Assembly (NCBI RefSeq): GCF_003020115.1
Contig: NZ_PYFX01000022.1
Location: 1 to 64,000, forward strand
DNA: 64,000 nucleotides
Origin: Bradyrhizobium sp. MOS002
Lineage (GTDB): Bacteria; Pseudomonadota; Alphaproteobacteria; Rhizobiales; Xanthobacteraceae
Direction: 5' to 3'
Shown here: one piece after another, positions 35,482-43,622 of the stretch
Layout: each line of letters starts with the position of its first letter
How positions within the stretch are numbered: position 1 is the stretch's first letter
The notes under the pieces: generated by a model
Database searches by the model: none
Seen by the model: only the letters and a program-made list of their open reading frames with translations
Told to the model about the DNA's origin: nothing
Translations under genes and position numbers: made by a program

Positions 35482-37221
35482 ATGACCAGGAAGCAGTGGT
35501 TACTGTCCGGCTTCGTCGCCTTCACGTGTCTTGCATCGACTCTTGCCTCGACCGCCGCCGTATCAGGCCCGGTCGAGAATTATTCTCCGGTCACCGCGCA
35601 GCGGTTGGAAAACCCGGAGCCCGCCAACTGGATGCTCTACCGGCGGACCTATGACGGGCAGGGCTACAGCCCGCTCGACCAGATCAACACCTCGAATGTG
35701 AAGAACCTCACCCCGGTCTGGACCTTCGCGACCGGCGTGGTCGAAGGTCACGAGGCGCCTCCGATCGTCAACAACGGCGTGATGTTCGTGGCGACGCCGA
35801 TGGGCCAGGTGATCGCGCTGAACGCCAAGACCGGCGACGAATATTGGCGCTACAAGCGGCAGCTTCCCGACGATCTGTTCCAGTTGCATCCGACCAGCCG
35901 CGGCGTCGGCCTCTGGGAGGACAAGCTCTATCTCGCCACCACCGACGACCATGTCGTCGCGCTTGACGCCAAGACCGGCAAGGTGGTGTGGGACACCAAG
36001 GTGCAGGACTACAAGAAGGGCCAGTACATGACCCTGATGCCGCTGATCGTCGACGGCAAGGTCATCGTCGGCGGCTCCGGCGGCGAGTTCGGCGTGCGCG
36101 GCTATGTCGCCGCCTATGATGCCAAGGACGGCAAGGAGCTGTGGCGGACCTATACCATTCCCGGCGAAGGCGAGCCCGGCCACGACACCTGGCAGGGCGA
36201 GGACTGGAAGAACGGTGGCGGCTCGGCCTGGATGACCGGCAATTACGACAAGGACACCAAGACGATCTATTGGGGCGTCGGTAACGCCGCGCCGTGGCCC
36301 GGCGAGATGCATCCCGGCGACAATCTCTATACCTCGTCGGTGCTCGCGCTCGATCCGAACAACGGCAAGATCAAGACCTATCACCAGTATCACCAGAATG
36401 ATTCCTGGGACTGGGACGAGGTCGAAGCGCCGATGTTGATCGACCTGCAACGCGACGGCCGCAACATCAAGAGCCTGGTCCATCCGGGACGCGATGCGAT
36501 CTTCTGGATACTCGAGCGCACGCCGACCAAGATCAACTACGTCGCCGGCTGGCCGTTCGTCTCCACCGACGTCTGGAAGGGCATCGATGCCGAGAGCGGC
36601 AGGCCGATCGTCGATCCCGCGCACAAGCCGATGGTCGGCAAGCGCGTGGAGTTCTGTCCGTCACTGTGGGGCGGCAAGGATTGGCCGTCGGCGGCCTACA
36701 GCCAGAAGACCGGCCTCGTCTACGTGCCCGCCAACGAGAATTTCTGCGGCGGGTTCACCGGCGAGAAGGTTCCGCTCAAGCCCGGCGAGCTCTGGCTCGG
36801 CACCAAGCCGGAGGACATCGGTCTGAAGACGAAGCCGGGTGCCGATCATTTCGGCGAGCTCCAGGCCTGGGATCCCGTCACGGGCAAGAAGATGTGGCAA
36901 CACAACTTCCCCAAGTCGCAGCTGTTCGGATCGGTGACGGCGACCGCAGGCGATCTCGTCTTCGTAGGCGGCACCAACGATCGCAACTTCCGCGCCTTCA
37001 ACGCGAAGTCCGGCGAGCTATTGTGGGAGCAGAAGACCAACTCCGGCATCATGGGTATGCCGGTCTCCTATGAGATCGACGGCACGCAATACATCGCGAT
37101 CCAGTCGGGATGGGGCGTGGATGCGCAGCGCATCCAGGATGCACTCGTGACCAACAATATCGGCATCGAAGCCAACGTGCCGCAGGGCGGCGTCGTCTGG
37201 GTGTTCGCGCTGAAGAAGTAA
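35482..37221 (+). CDS. PQQ-dependent alcohol dehydrogenase, lanthanide-type, without the vicinal disulfide
   Basis: A 579-residue periplasmic quinoprotein with an N-terminal signal sequence and an eight-bladed propeller (repeated ALNAKTGDEYW-like W motifs). Metal ligands E202 (GGEFG) and N268 (GVGNAA) are present, along with catalytic D310 followed by D312 (WDWDEVE); the second Asp marks lanthanide-dependent enzymes. The adjacent-cysteine pair that contacts PQQ in MxaF and XoxF is missing: the region reads FQLHPTSRGVGLW. The substrate is an alcohol not predictable from sequence. It follows a Rieske gene and is closed by a strong terminator. Confidence 0.88.
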   Translation: MTRKQWLLSGFVAFTCLASTLASTAAVSGPVENYSPVTAQRLENPEPANWMLYRRTYDGQGYSPLDQINTSNVKNLTPVWTFATGVVEGHEAPPIVNNGVMFVATPMGQVIALNAKTGDEYWRYKRQLPDDLFQLHPTSRGVGLWEDKLYLATTDDHVVALDAKTGKVVWDTKVQDYKKGQYMTLMPLIVDGKVIVGGSGGEFGVRGYVAAYDAKDGKELWRTYTIPGEGEPGHDTWQGEDWKNGGGSAWMTGNYDKDTKTIYWGVGNAAPWPGEMHPGDNLYTSSVLALDPNNGKIKTYHQYHQNDSWDWDEVEAPMLIDLQRDGRNIKSLVHPGRDAIFWILERTPTKINYVAGWPFVSTDVWKGIDAESGRPIVDPAHKPMVGKRVEFCPSLWGGKDWPSAAYSQKTGLVYVPANENFCGGFTGEKVPLKPGELWLGTKPEDIGLKTKPGADHFGELQAWDPVTGKKMWQHNFPKSQLFGSVTATAGDLVFVGGTNDRNFRAFNAKSGELLWEQKTNSGIMGMPVSYEIDGTQYIAIQSGWGVDAQRIQDALVTNNIGIEANVPQGGVVWVFALKK

Positions 37222-37261
37222 GCTCCGCTGGCGGATCGAAAGAAGCGGAGTGTCAGGGGGC

Positions 37262-37294
37262 AAATGCGGCGGACGGCAGCGTCCGCCGCATTTT
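37262..37294 (+). terminator. Rho-independent terminator of the PQQ dehydrogenase gene
   Basis: AAATGCGGCGGACG (37262-37275) pairs perfectly with CGTCCGCCGCATTT (37280-37293) across a 4-nt loop and ends in TTTT. It begins 40 bp after the stop codon. Confidence 0.9.
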
Positions 37295-37307
37295 GCGTCG
37301 GCGTCTT

Positions 37308-37460
37308 CCCTTCTCCCCTTGCGGGAGAAGGTGGCGCGAAGCGCCGGATGAGGGGTTCTATCCGCGCATCACAATGTGCGAGACTCGCGCAGGCATACCC
37401 CCCACCCAAGCGGGATCGTGGCAACCGGCGTCGCTGCCCTCGCCCGCAAGGGGAGAGGGC
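37308..37460. repeat. Intergenic palindromic repeat of the CCCTTCTCCC/GGGAGAAGG type
   Basis: The left part holds a small hairpin of CTTCTCCCCTTGCGGGAGAAG type followed by GTGGCGCGAAGCGCCGGATGA. The right part (37436-37460) is GCCCTCGCCCGCAAGGGG followed by AGAGGGC. Together they look like the two ends of a common rhizobial intergenic repeat. No gene is present between 37222 and 37528 apart from this and the terminator. Confidence 0.65.
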
Positions 37461-37528
37461 ACATCGATGCGCTTCGGCAAAGAAGTAGATCCGATCATCA
37501 CGGCGTCAAAACGCCGATGCGCAGATCG

Positions 37529-37789
37529 CTACTTCCCCTGGCGCTCGACCTTGTCCTTCTCCTTCTGGTTCATCTCCTGAACCTTGGGGTCGGGATTGTG
37601 CTGCCCGGTGGTCTGGGTGGTCGAGGGCGGCGGTGCATTGGCGTTGGGCAGGGAGTTCTGGTCCGGCGCGCTCGGGCGCGTCGCGGTGGTCGGCGGCGTG
37701 GTGTTGCCCTGGGCGAATGCGCCGGTGGTCGTCATGAAAAAGGCGCTCGACAGCAACGAGACTGCGAGCGCCCTTGAGATGTTGGTCAT
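37529..37789 (-). CDS. Small exported Pro/Thr/Asn-rich protein
   Basis: An 86-residue protein with a signal peptide (MTNISRALAVSLLSSAFFMTTTGAFA-QG), a mature low-complexity segment rich in T, P, N and S, and a lysine/glutamate-rich tail (VQEMNQKEKDKVERQGK). The ATG at 37789 follows GGAGCAGATCG. No domain is recognised. It lies between the PQQ dehydrogenase and the Ior-type oxidoreductase genes, 57 bp beyond the end of the latter. Confidence 0.65.
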   Translation of the reverse strand: MTNISRALAVSLLSSAFFMTTTGAFAQGNTTPPTTATRPSAPDQNSLPNANAPPPSTTQTTGQHNPDPKVQEMNQKEKDKVERQGK

Positions 37790-37846
37790 CGATCTGCTCC
37801 TGTCAGATCGATGCAAACGGCGCGAGGCCGTCTTGTGTTCCCGTCC

Positions 37847-40159
37847 TTACGCCTCCAATTGCTTGCCGAGCGGAAGATTGCGGATGCGTTTTCCGGTCGC
37901 GGCGAAGATGGCGTTCATCAGTGCCGGTGCGAACGGCGGGACACCGGGCTCGCCCACACCGCTCGGCGGCGTGTCGGGTCCGGGCGGCACAATGTAGACG
38001 TTGGTCACCCCAGGGGATTCGTCCATCCTGAGGACCTGGAAGTCGTCGAAGTTCTTCTGCTGCACCTTGCCGTCCTTGAAGGTGATCTCGCCGTATTTGG
38101 CGAGACTCAGCCCCATGATCGCCGCGCCCTCGATTTGCGAGGCGATGCGCTCGGGGTTGACATAGGTGCCGCAGTCGATGGCGGTATCCACCCGCGGCAC
38201 CGTCAGCTTGCCCTTGTCGTCGACGGCCACCTCGACGATGGTCGCGATATAGCTGACGAAGCTGCGGTGCACGGCGATGCCGAGGCCGTGGCCCTTCGGC
38301 ACCTGACGGCCCCATTCGCCCTTCTCGGCGACCAGCTCGACCACCTTGCGCAGGCGCGCGGTGTCGATCGGATAGCTGTCCAAGGGCTCGCCGTAGTTCC
38401 ACATGTCCTTCACGGCGGGCTTGACGATGCGCGGACTGCCGATCAGCGCGAGCAGCGTCTCCTTCTGGTCGCGGCCGGTCGCATGGGCGATCTCGCCCAC
38501 CATCGACTGCACCGCGAAGGCGCGCGGGATGTTCGAGACCGAGCGGAACCAGCCGATGCGGGTGAACGCCGCGGCCTCCGGGTTCTCGCAGGAGATGTTG
38601 GCGATCTCGAACGGCATGTCGACGAGGCCCATGCCGAGTTCGAAGGGCGCCTCGTTCTTGGCACCCGCGGCGAATGTCGAGGCGATGGTCGGGGCGACGC
38701 TGCGATGGCGCCAGGCGATCACCTTGCCGCTCTTGTCGAGCCCTGCCTCGATCCGTTCCACGGAGACCGTGTGCAGGAAATCGTGGCGGACGTCGTCCTC
38801 GCGCGTCCACTGCACCTTGACGGGCACGCCGAGTTCCTTCGACAGCAACGCGGCCTCGAGCGCGAAGTCGCATTTCGACTTGCGGCCGAAACCGCCGCCG
38901 AGCAGCGTGACGTTGACCGTGACATTGCCCTCGGGAATGCCGAGCGTCTTCGCGACGTCCTCGCGCGTGCCGCCGGGGCTCTGCACCGGCGCCCAGATCT
39001 CCGCTTTGTCACCCTTGACGTCGGCGACCGCCACCGGCGGCTCCATACTGACATGGGCAAGGTGCGGCAGATAGTATTCGCCGACGACGATCTTGTCGGC
39101 GCCCTTCAGAGCAGCCTCGGCGTCGCCTTCCTGGCGCACGACGAGGCCCGGCTTGCGCGAGGCCTCCTCGAGCTCCTTGCGATAGGCGACGGAGTCGTAT
39201 TTGCCGTTGGCGCCGTCGTCCCAGGTCAGCTTCAGCGCGTCGCGGCCCTTGATCGCCGCGCCGGTGTTGCGCGCGATCACGGCAACGCCGCCGAGCGGCT
39301 GGAATTTCGACGGCCACGGCCAGCCGCGCACCTGCATCACCTTCTCGACGCCGGGGACCTTCAACGCCGCGTCCGGATCGAATGAGACCAGCTTGCCGCC
39401 GGTCACCGGCGGGCGCGCGATCACGGCATACTTCATGCCAGGCAGGCGGACGTCGGCGCCGTAACGCGCCTTGCCAGTCGTAATGTCGTGGAGATCGACG
39501 ATGCCGATCTGGCCCTTGCCGAGATAGCGGAAGTCCTTGGGGTCCTTCAGCTTGAGACCCTCGATGCTCGGCACCGATTCCTTGGCGGCATCGGCCGCGA
39601 GCTCGCCGAAGCCAAGCTTGCGGCTCGTCGCGCTGTGGACGACCTCGTGATTGACGGCCCTGACCTCGGTCGCCGGCACCCCCCAGCGTTTCGCGGCGGC
39701 TTGCTCCAGCATCGTGCGGGCGGAGGCCCCGATCTGGCGCATCGGGATCAAATAATGCCGCGTGCTGCGCGAGCCGTCGGTGTCCTGGTTGCCGAATTTG
39801 ACCTCGTCGCCGTGGGCCTGTTGCACCTTGACCCTCGACCAGTCGGCTTCCATCTCCTCGGCCACGATCAGCGGCAGGCTGGTGCGCACGCCAGTGCCCA
39901 TCTCGGCGCGGTGGGCGAGGATGGTGACGGTGCCGTCGGGCGCGACCGCGACGAACACGCGCGGATCGACCACGACGCCGTGCGGCATCTTGCCGGCGCC
40001 GGTCTCATAGGCGAACGCTTGGCGCGACATCACGGGGGCGGCGAGCACGAAGCCGCCGGTGATGCCGAGTCCCTTCAGGATGCTGCGGCGCGAAACCTTC
40101 TCGACCCTGATGTTCTTCTCGAAGCCACGAAGCTTCCTGGGATTGTCGATGAAATTCAT
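37847..40159 (-). CDS. Molybdopterin-binding subunit of an isoquinoline 1-oxidoreductase-like dehydrogenase (IorB family), Tat-exported
   Basis: A 770-residue large subunit. A twin-arginine leader (VSRRSILKGLGITGGFVLAAP, RR at 24-25) implies periplasmic export. GGGFGRKSKCDFALEAALLSKELG matches the molybdopterin region, and GVGEPGVPP near the C-terminus holds the catalytic glutamate. The ATG at 40159 follows GGGAGTG; an upstream extension to 40192 would overlap the small-subunit gene. Two-subunit Ior-type enzymes lack an FAD subunit and pass electrons to cytochrome c. The substrate (aldehyde or N-heterocycle) is unknown; the setting among alcohol dehydrogenases makes aldehyde oxidation plausible. 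Confidence 0.88.
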   Translation of the reverse strand: MNFIDNPRKLRGFEKNIRVEKVSRRSILKGLGITGGFVLAAPVMSRQAFAYETGAGKMPHGVVVDPRVFVAVAPDGTVTILAHRAEMGTGVRTSLPLIVAEEMEADWSRVKVQQAHGDEVKFGNQDTDGSRSTRHYLIPMRQIGASARTMLEQAAAKRWGVPATEVRAVNHEVVHSATSRKLGFGELAADAAKESVPSIEGLKLKDPKDFRYLGKGQIGIVDLHDITTGKARYGADVRLPGMKYAVIARPPVTGGKLVSFDPDAALKVPGVEKVMQVRGWPWPSKFQPLGGVAVIARNTGAAIKGRDALKLTWDDGANGKYDSVAYRKELEEASRKPGLVVRQEGDAEAALKGADKIVVGEYYLPHLAHVSMEPPVAVADVKGDKAEIWAPVQSPGGTREDVAKTLGIPEGNVTVNVTLLGGGFGRKSKCDFALEAALLSKELGVPVKVQWTREDDVRHDFLHTVSVERIEAGLDKSGKVIAWRHRSVAPTIASTFAAGAKNEAPFELGMGLVDMPFEIANISCENPEAAAFTRIGWFRSVSNIPRAFAVQSMVGEIAHATGRDQKETLLALIGSPRIVKPAVKDMWNYGEPLDSYPIDTARLRKVVELVAEKGEWGRQVPKGHGLGIAVHRSFVSYIATIVEVAVDDKGKLTVPRVDTAIDCGTYVNPERIASQIEGAAIMGLSLAKYGEITFKDGKVQQKNFDDFQVLRMDESPGVTNVYIVPPGPDTPPSGVGEPGVPPFAPALMNAIFAATGKRIRNLPLGKQLEA

Positions 40160-40160
40160 G

Positions 40161-40613
40161 TCACACTCCCGTCGATGCGAGATGGACCGCATTCTCGATG
40201 CGCTGGTAGCAGCCGCAGCGGCAGATGTTGCCGGACATCGCTTCGCGGATCTGGTCGTGCGACGGCTTTGGGTTGTCCATCAGTAGCGCAGCCGCCTGCA
40301 TGATCTGGCCTGCCTGGCAGAAGCCGCATTGGGGAACGTTGACCTGACGCCAGGCCTTCTGCACCGGGTGATCGCCGTTCGGATGCAGTCCCTCGATCGT
40401 CGTGATCTCGCGGCCGGCGACGTCGTTGATCGACGTGATGCAGGCGCGCACAGCTTCCTTGTCGACGATGACGGTGCAGGCGCCGCACAGGGCCTGGCCA
40501 CAGCCGAACTTGGTGCCGGTTAGCCCGGCCTCGTCGCGCAGGAACCAGAGTAGCGGGAGATCCGGGTCGCCGTCCCAGCTCTGTTCCTGGCCATTGATCT
40601 TCACCTTGATCAT
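40161..40613 (-). CDS. 2Fe-2S subunit of the isoquinoline 1-oxidoreductase-like dehydrogenase (IorA family)
   Basis: A 150-residue iron-sulfur subunit with CGQALCGACTV, CGFCQAGQ and CRCGCYQRI binding two 2Fe-2S clusters. It lacks its own signal and would be co-exported with the Tat-bearing large subunit, whose start is 1 bp beyond its stop. It is the first gene of this two-gene operon. Confidence 0.92.
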   Translation of the reverse strand: MIKVKINGQEQSWDGDPDLPLLWFLRDEAGLTGTKFGCGQALCGACTVIVDKEAVRACITSINDVAGREITTIEGLHPNGDHPVQKAWRQVNVPQCGFCQAGQIMQAAALLMDNPKPSHDQIREAMSGNICRCGCYQRIENAVHLASTGV

Positions 40614-40855
40614 GATCGTTCCTCGCTCTTCATAAGCTTGCCGATTTCAGATTTTCCAGATGCCGGTCGGTGCCATGCCCGCTGCGCGGCGTCGCATTCC
40701 AACGGTCATCCCGCGCGGGCAGATCCCGACAGGACTCAGGAATGCCAATGTCATGTCCTGATGCGTTCGATACCTCCCGTCGTGTTCTTGATTATTGAGT
40801 TCGCGCGGCATCGTCACGTCGCGATCGTAGCAAGGATCGCTTCGGTTCAGCGTTC

Positions 40856-40900
40856 ACAGCCAAGTGTTCTACAGCCAAGTGTTCTTGAGTCAGCTGTTCT
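40856..40900. repeat. Tandem 15-bp repeats
   Basis: ACAGCCAAGTGTTCT occurs twice head to tail (40856-40870, 40871-40885) and is followed by a degenerate third copy TGAGTCAGCTGTTCT. It lies about 240 bp upstream of the Ior-type operon and could be a regulatory array. Confidence 0.75.
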
Positions 40901-40981
40901 CGATGGGAAAAGATTGCAACGAAGGTTTGTCAAAAGCAGGGCGCCGCATCACGCCGCGCGCCTCTCGAGATGGGCACACTG

Positions 40982-41021
40982 AAAAAAGCTTCGTCCGTCA
41001 GAAGACCTGTGCGGACGAAGC
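40982..41021 (-). terminator. Rho-independent terminator of the xoxF-xoxG-flhA-gfa operon
   Basis: On the minus strand GCTTCGTCCG and CGGACGAAGC form a perfect 10-bp stem with a 14-nt loop, followed by six Ts (40987-40982). It lies 236 bp after the gfa stop codon with no intervening gene. Confidence 0.8.
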
Positions 41022-41256
41022 AGGATGCCTCAGTCGAGGGAGGGAGAAACGCAGGCGCCGCGGACTTCAAGCAGGAAGCCGGCGGCCCTGCGCAGTCGTT
41101 CAGAGACCAGGACTGAGGGAGCTGACGGCCCTCGCACAAGCGCAGTCGAGAAGCGGCGGCATCGCCGCGATTGTCCCGGCGCCGGACCCGTCCGGCTCGC
41201 TGACTGTAGTGGAACCAGCGAGCTGACGGGGCGCGGCAAACGTCTGGCGGCCTTGC

Positions 41257-41820
41257 TCAGGCAGCTTTGGCCTTCGCCACGTGGGTCGCGATCGCGTCCA
41301 TCAGCGCCGGCGACAGGCAGTCATAGGGCTCAAGTCCAAGCTCCTTGAAGCGAGCCCGAATTCCGCCCATCTGCTCCGGCTTCACGCCCGATTCGATCAC
41401 CGACGAGACAAAGGCGGCGAATTGCGGCGCCTGCGAACCCTGCTCCTGGAACAGTTCGGGGTGGATGAAGTCGAGGCCGTAGAACGGGTGACCCTTGTTC
41501 TCGATGCGGCCGTACATGTGCGTGCCGCAGGCCTTGCAGGCGTAGCGCTGGATCACTGCCGACGGGTCAACGATCTGGAGCTTGTCGCCGTTCTCGAGCA
41601 CGGTGACGTTCTGACGGGGTACCACGGCGACGACGGAGAAATTCGCGCCCTGCGGCTTCCAGCACTTGGTGCAGCCACAGGCATGGTTATGCGCGACGTC
41701 GCCCTTGACGGCGACCTTGACCTGATGGTCCTTGCATTTGCATGCGAGCGTGCCGCCGGCGAAGCTGCCGCTGCCCTGTTTGATGCCGTTATCGATCGAG
41801 GGATGGAGTGCAACAGTCAT
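41257..41820 (-). CDS. gfa: S-(hydroxymethyl)glutathione synthase (glutathione-dependent formaldehyde-activating enzyme)
   Basis: A 187-residue zinc protein that speeds condensation of formaldehyde with glutathione. The Gfa cysteine pattern is intact: CKCKDHQ, HACGCTKCW and CKACGTHMY. The length is standard. It lies 33 bp after flhA and is the last gene of the operon, so it prepares the substrate for FlhA from formaldehyde made by XoxF. Confidence 0.95.
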   Translation of the reverse strand: MTVALHPSIDNGIKQGSGSFAGGTLACKCKDHQVKVAVKGDVAHNHACGCTKCWKPQGANFSVVAVVPRQNVTVLENGDKLQIVDPSAVIQRYACKACGTHMYGRIENKGHPFYGLDFIHPELFQEQGSQAPQFAAFVSSVIESGVKPEQMGGIRARFKELGLEPYDCLSPALMDAIATHVAKAKAA

Positions 41821-41853
41821 GGGTCGATCCTCCTTGGGGTGACGCTTTTCGAG

Positions 41854-42963
41854 CTAGAACACGACGACTGAACGGATCGATTTGCCCTCATGCATCAGTT
41901 CGAAGCCTTTGTTGATGTCTTCGAGCTTGAGCGTGTGGGTAATCATCGGGTCGATCTGGATCTTTCCGTTCATGTACCAGTCGACAATCTTCGGCACGTC
42001 GGTGCGGCCCCGCGCGCCGCCGAAAGCGGTGCCGCGCCAGTTTCGCCCGGTGACGAGCTGGAACGGGCGGGTCGCGATCTCCTTGCCGGATTCGGCAACG
42101 CCAATGATGATCGAGGTGCCCCAGCCACGATGGCAGGCTTCCAGCGCCTGGCGCATCACTGTGGTGTTGCCGGTGCAATCGAAGGTGTAGTCGGCGCCTC
42201 CGTCCGTCAGGGTCACGAGGTGCGGGACGATGTCGCCGGTGATCTTCTTGGGATTGACGAAATCGGTCATGCCGAACCGACGTCCCCATTCCTCCTTGGA
42301 GTCGTTGATGTCGACGCCGATGATCTTGTCCGCGCCAGCCATCTTGGCGCCCTGGATCACGTTCAGGCCGATGCCGCCGAGGCCGAACACGACCACGTTG
42401 GAGCCCGGCTCGACCTTGGCGGTGTTGACGACGGCACCGACGCCAGTGGTGACGCCGCAGCCGATGTAGCAGCTCTTGTCGAACGGCGCGTCCTCGCGGA
42501 TCTTGGCGACCGCGATCTCCGGCAGCACGGTGAAGTTCGAGAAGGTCGAGCAGCCCATGTAGTGGTAGATCGGCTTGCCCTTGTAGGAGAAGCGGCTGGT
42601 GCCATCGGGCATCACGCCCTTGCCTTGCGTCGCGCGAATCGCGGTGCAGAGATTGGTCTTCTGGCTGAGGCAGCTTTTGCATTGCCGGCATTCCGGCGTG
42701 TAAAGCGGGATGACGTGGTCGCCCGGCTTCACCGAGGTCACGCCAGGGCCGATCTCGCGGATAATGCCCGCGCCCTCATGGCCCAGGATCGACGGGAAAA
42801 TTCCTTCGCTGTCGAAGCCGTCGAGCGTGTAGGCGTCGGTGTGGCAGATGCCCGTCGCCTTGATCTCGACCAGGACCTCGCCGACTTTTGGTCCTTCCAG
42901 GTCGACTTCGACGATCTCGAGCGGCTTCTTGGCTTCGAAAGCGACGGCGGCACGTGTCTTCAT
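41854..42963 (-). CDS. flhA: S-(hydroxymethyl)glutathione dehydrogenase (class III alcohol dehydrogenase)
   Basis: A 369-residue zinc- and NAD-dependent enzyme oxidising S-hydroxymethylglutathione to S-formylglutathione. It shows the catalytic-zinc region ATGICHTDAYTLDG, GHEGAGI, four structural-zinc cysteines in CRQCKSCLSQKTNLC, and GLGGIGLNVIQGAKMAGA for NAD. It sits between xoxG and gfa, completing the step after methanol oxidation. S-formylglutathione hydrolase is not in the window. Confidence 0.95.
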   Translation of the reverse strand: MKTRAAVAFEAKKPLEIVEVDLEGPKVGEVLVEIKATGICHTDAYTLDGFDSEGIFPSILGHEGAGIIREIGPGVTSVKPGDHVIPLYTPECRQCKSCLSQKTNLCTAIRATQGKGVMPDGTSRFSYKGKPIYHYMGCSTFSNFTVLPEIAVAKIREDAPFDKSCYIGCGVTTGVGAVVNTAKVEPGSNVVVFGLGGIGLNVIQGAKMAGADKIIGVDINDSKEEWGRRFGMTDFVNPKKITGDIVPHLVTLTDGGADYTFDCTGNTTVMRQALEACHRGWGTSIIIGVAESGKEIATRPFQLVTGRNWRGTAFGGARGRTDVPKIVDWYMNGKIQIDPMITHTLKLEDINKGFELMHEGKSIRSVVVF

Positions 42964-43024
42964 CTTAAACTCCTCAAATTCCAGCAGGGCGCCAAGAACC
43001 AGGTCCTGGTCGGGCTCCGCACGA

Positions 43025-43564
43025 TCACTTCTTGCCCATGCACGAATCTTCGTTCTTGGTATAGGCGTCGTTCTTGTCCTCGTGCTTGCCGGGTCTTGTG
43101 CGGCCCCAGGCCTCGTTGGAGCGGGCGCGCAGATAGACGTAGAGATCGTCCATGTAGCAGGCGACGTTCGGGTTATCGCCGAAGGCCGGCATCACGTTCT
43201 CTGCGGCAGTCGAGATGTTCTTGCGGCCGGAGGCGACGACGCCGAGAAAATCGGCATAGCTCATCGTCTTCAGCGAATCCTTCAGCGCCGGGGCGTAGGT
43301 CGAGCCCATGCCATCCGGGCCGTGACACACATGGCAGTCCGAGTGATAGCGGCGGTATCCGGAATAGGTGTACCAGTCGACGGATCCGTCAGTGACCTTG
43401 TAGGTTGGGTTGCCTTCCTTGTCGGACCATTCGCCGGTTTCGTTCTGCTTGACGGCAGTCGGATCGCCTGAGCCGTCCGCGACGGCAATTCCCCCGGATA
43501 CGACCAAGAACATCGCAGCAATGGCAGAGCAGATTTTACGCAAGAGATTTTCCTCGGAAGGCAT
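43025..43564 (-). CDS. xoxG: Methanol-metabolism-related cytochrome c (XoxG-like)
   Basis: A 179-residue periplasmic c-type cytochrome. A signal segment (ICSAIAAMFLVVSGGIAVA) is followed by the haem motif C77-H-V-C80-H81 and a candidate axial methionine in NVMPAF. Two further cysteines (C136, C175) match the four-cysteine family annotated as methanol metabolism-related. Encoded directly after xoxF, it is the expected electron acceptor of the methanol dehydrogenase. The chosen ATG has a weak ribosome binding site, so the exact N-terminus is uncertain. Confidence 0.9.
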   Translation of the reverse strand: MPSEENLLRKICSAIAAMFLVVSGGIAVADGSGDPTAVKQNETGEWSDKEGNPTYKVTDGSVDWYTYSGYRRYHSDCHVCHGPDGMGSTYAPALKDSLKTMSYADFLGVVASGRKNISTAAENVMPAFGDNPNVACYMDDLYVYLRARSNEAWGRTRPGKHEDKNDAYTKNEDSCMGKK

Positions 43565-43577
43565 TCGGTGAGACGAG

Positions 43578-43606
43578 CCGGCGCGTGGAGTTGATCCACG
43601 CGCCGG
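43578..43606 (-). terminator. Strong stem-loop between xoxF and xoxG
   Basis: CCGGCGCGTGGA (43578-43589) pairs perfectly with TCCACGCGCCGG (43595-43606) over a 5-nt loop. It lies 17 bp after the xoxF stop and has no T-tract, so partial termination or 3'-end protection of xoxF mRNA is likely. Confidence 0.7.
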
Positions 43607-43622
43607 AGCGATGCTGAGAGGC

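Larger units (their letters stand above)
40614..41256. other. 643-bp intergenic region with tandem repeats and a terminator
   Basis: Between the iorA-type start and the gfa stop. It holds the promoter region of the Ior-type operon, a three-copy 15-bp repeat (40856-40900) and a strong leftward terminator (40982-41021). Short reading frames here, such as 40864-41226 (+), have no ribosome binding site, domain or normal codon pattern and are not called as genes. Confidence 0.6.

Noticed and set aside
40864..41226. 120-codon open frame on the plus strand in the intergenic region
   Set aside because: It overlaps the tandem repeats and the leftward terminator, lacks a ribosome binding site and shows no protein-like composition.
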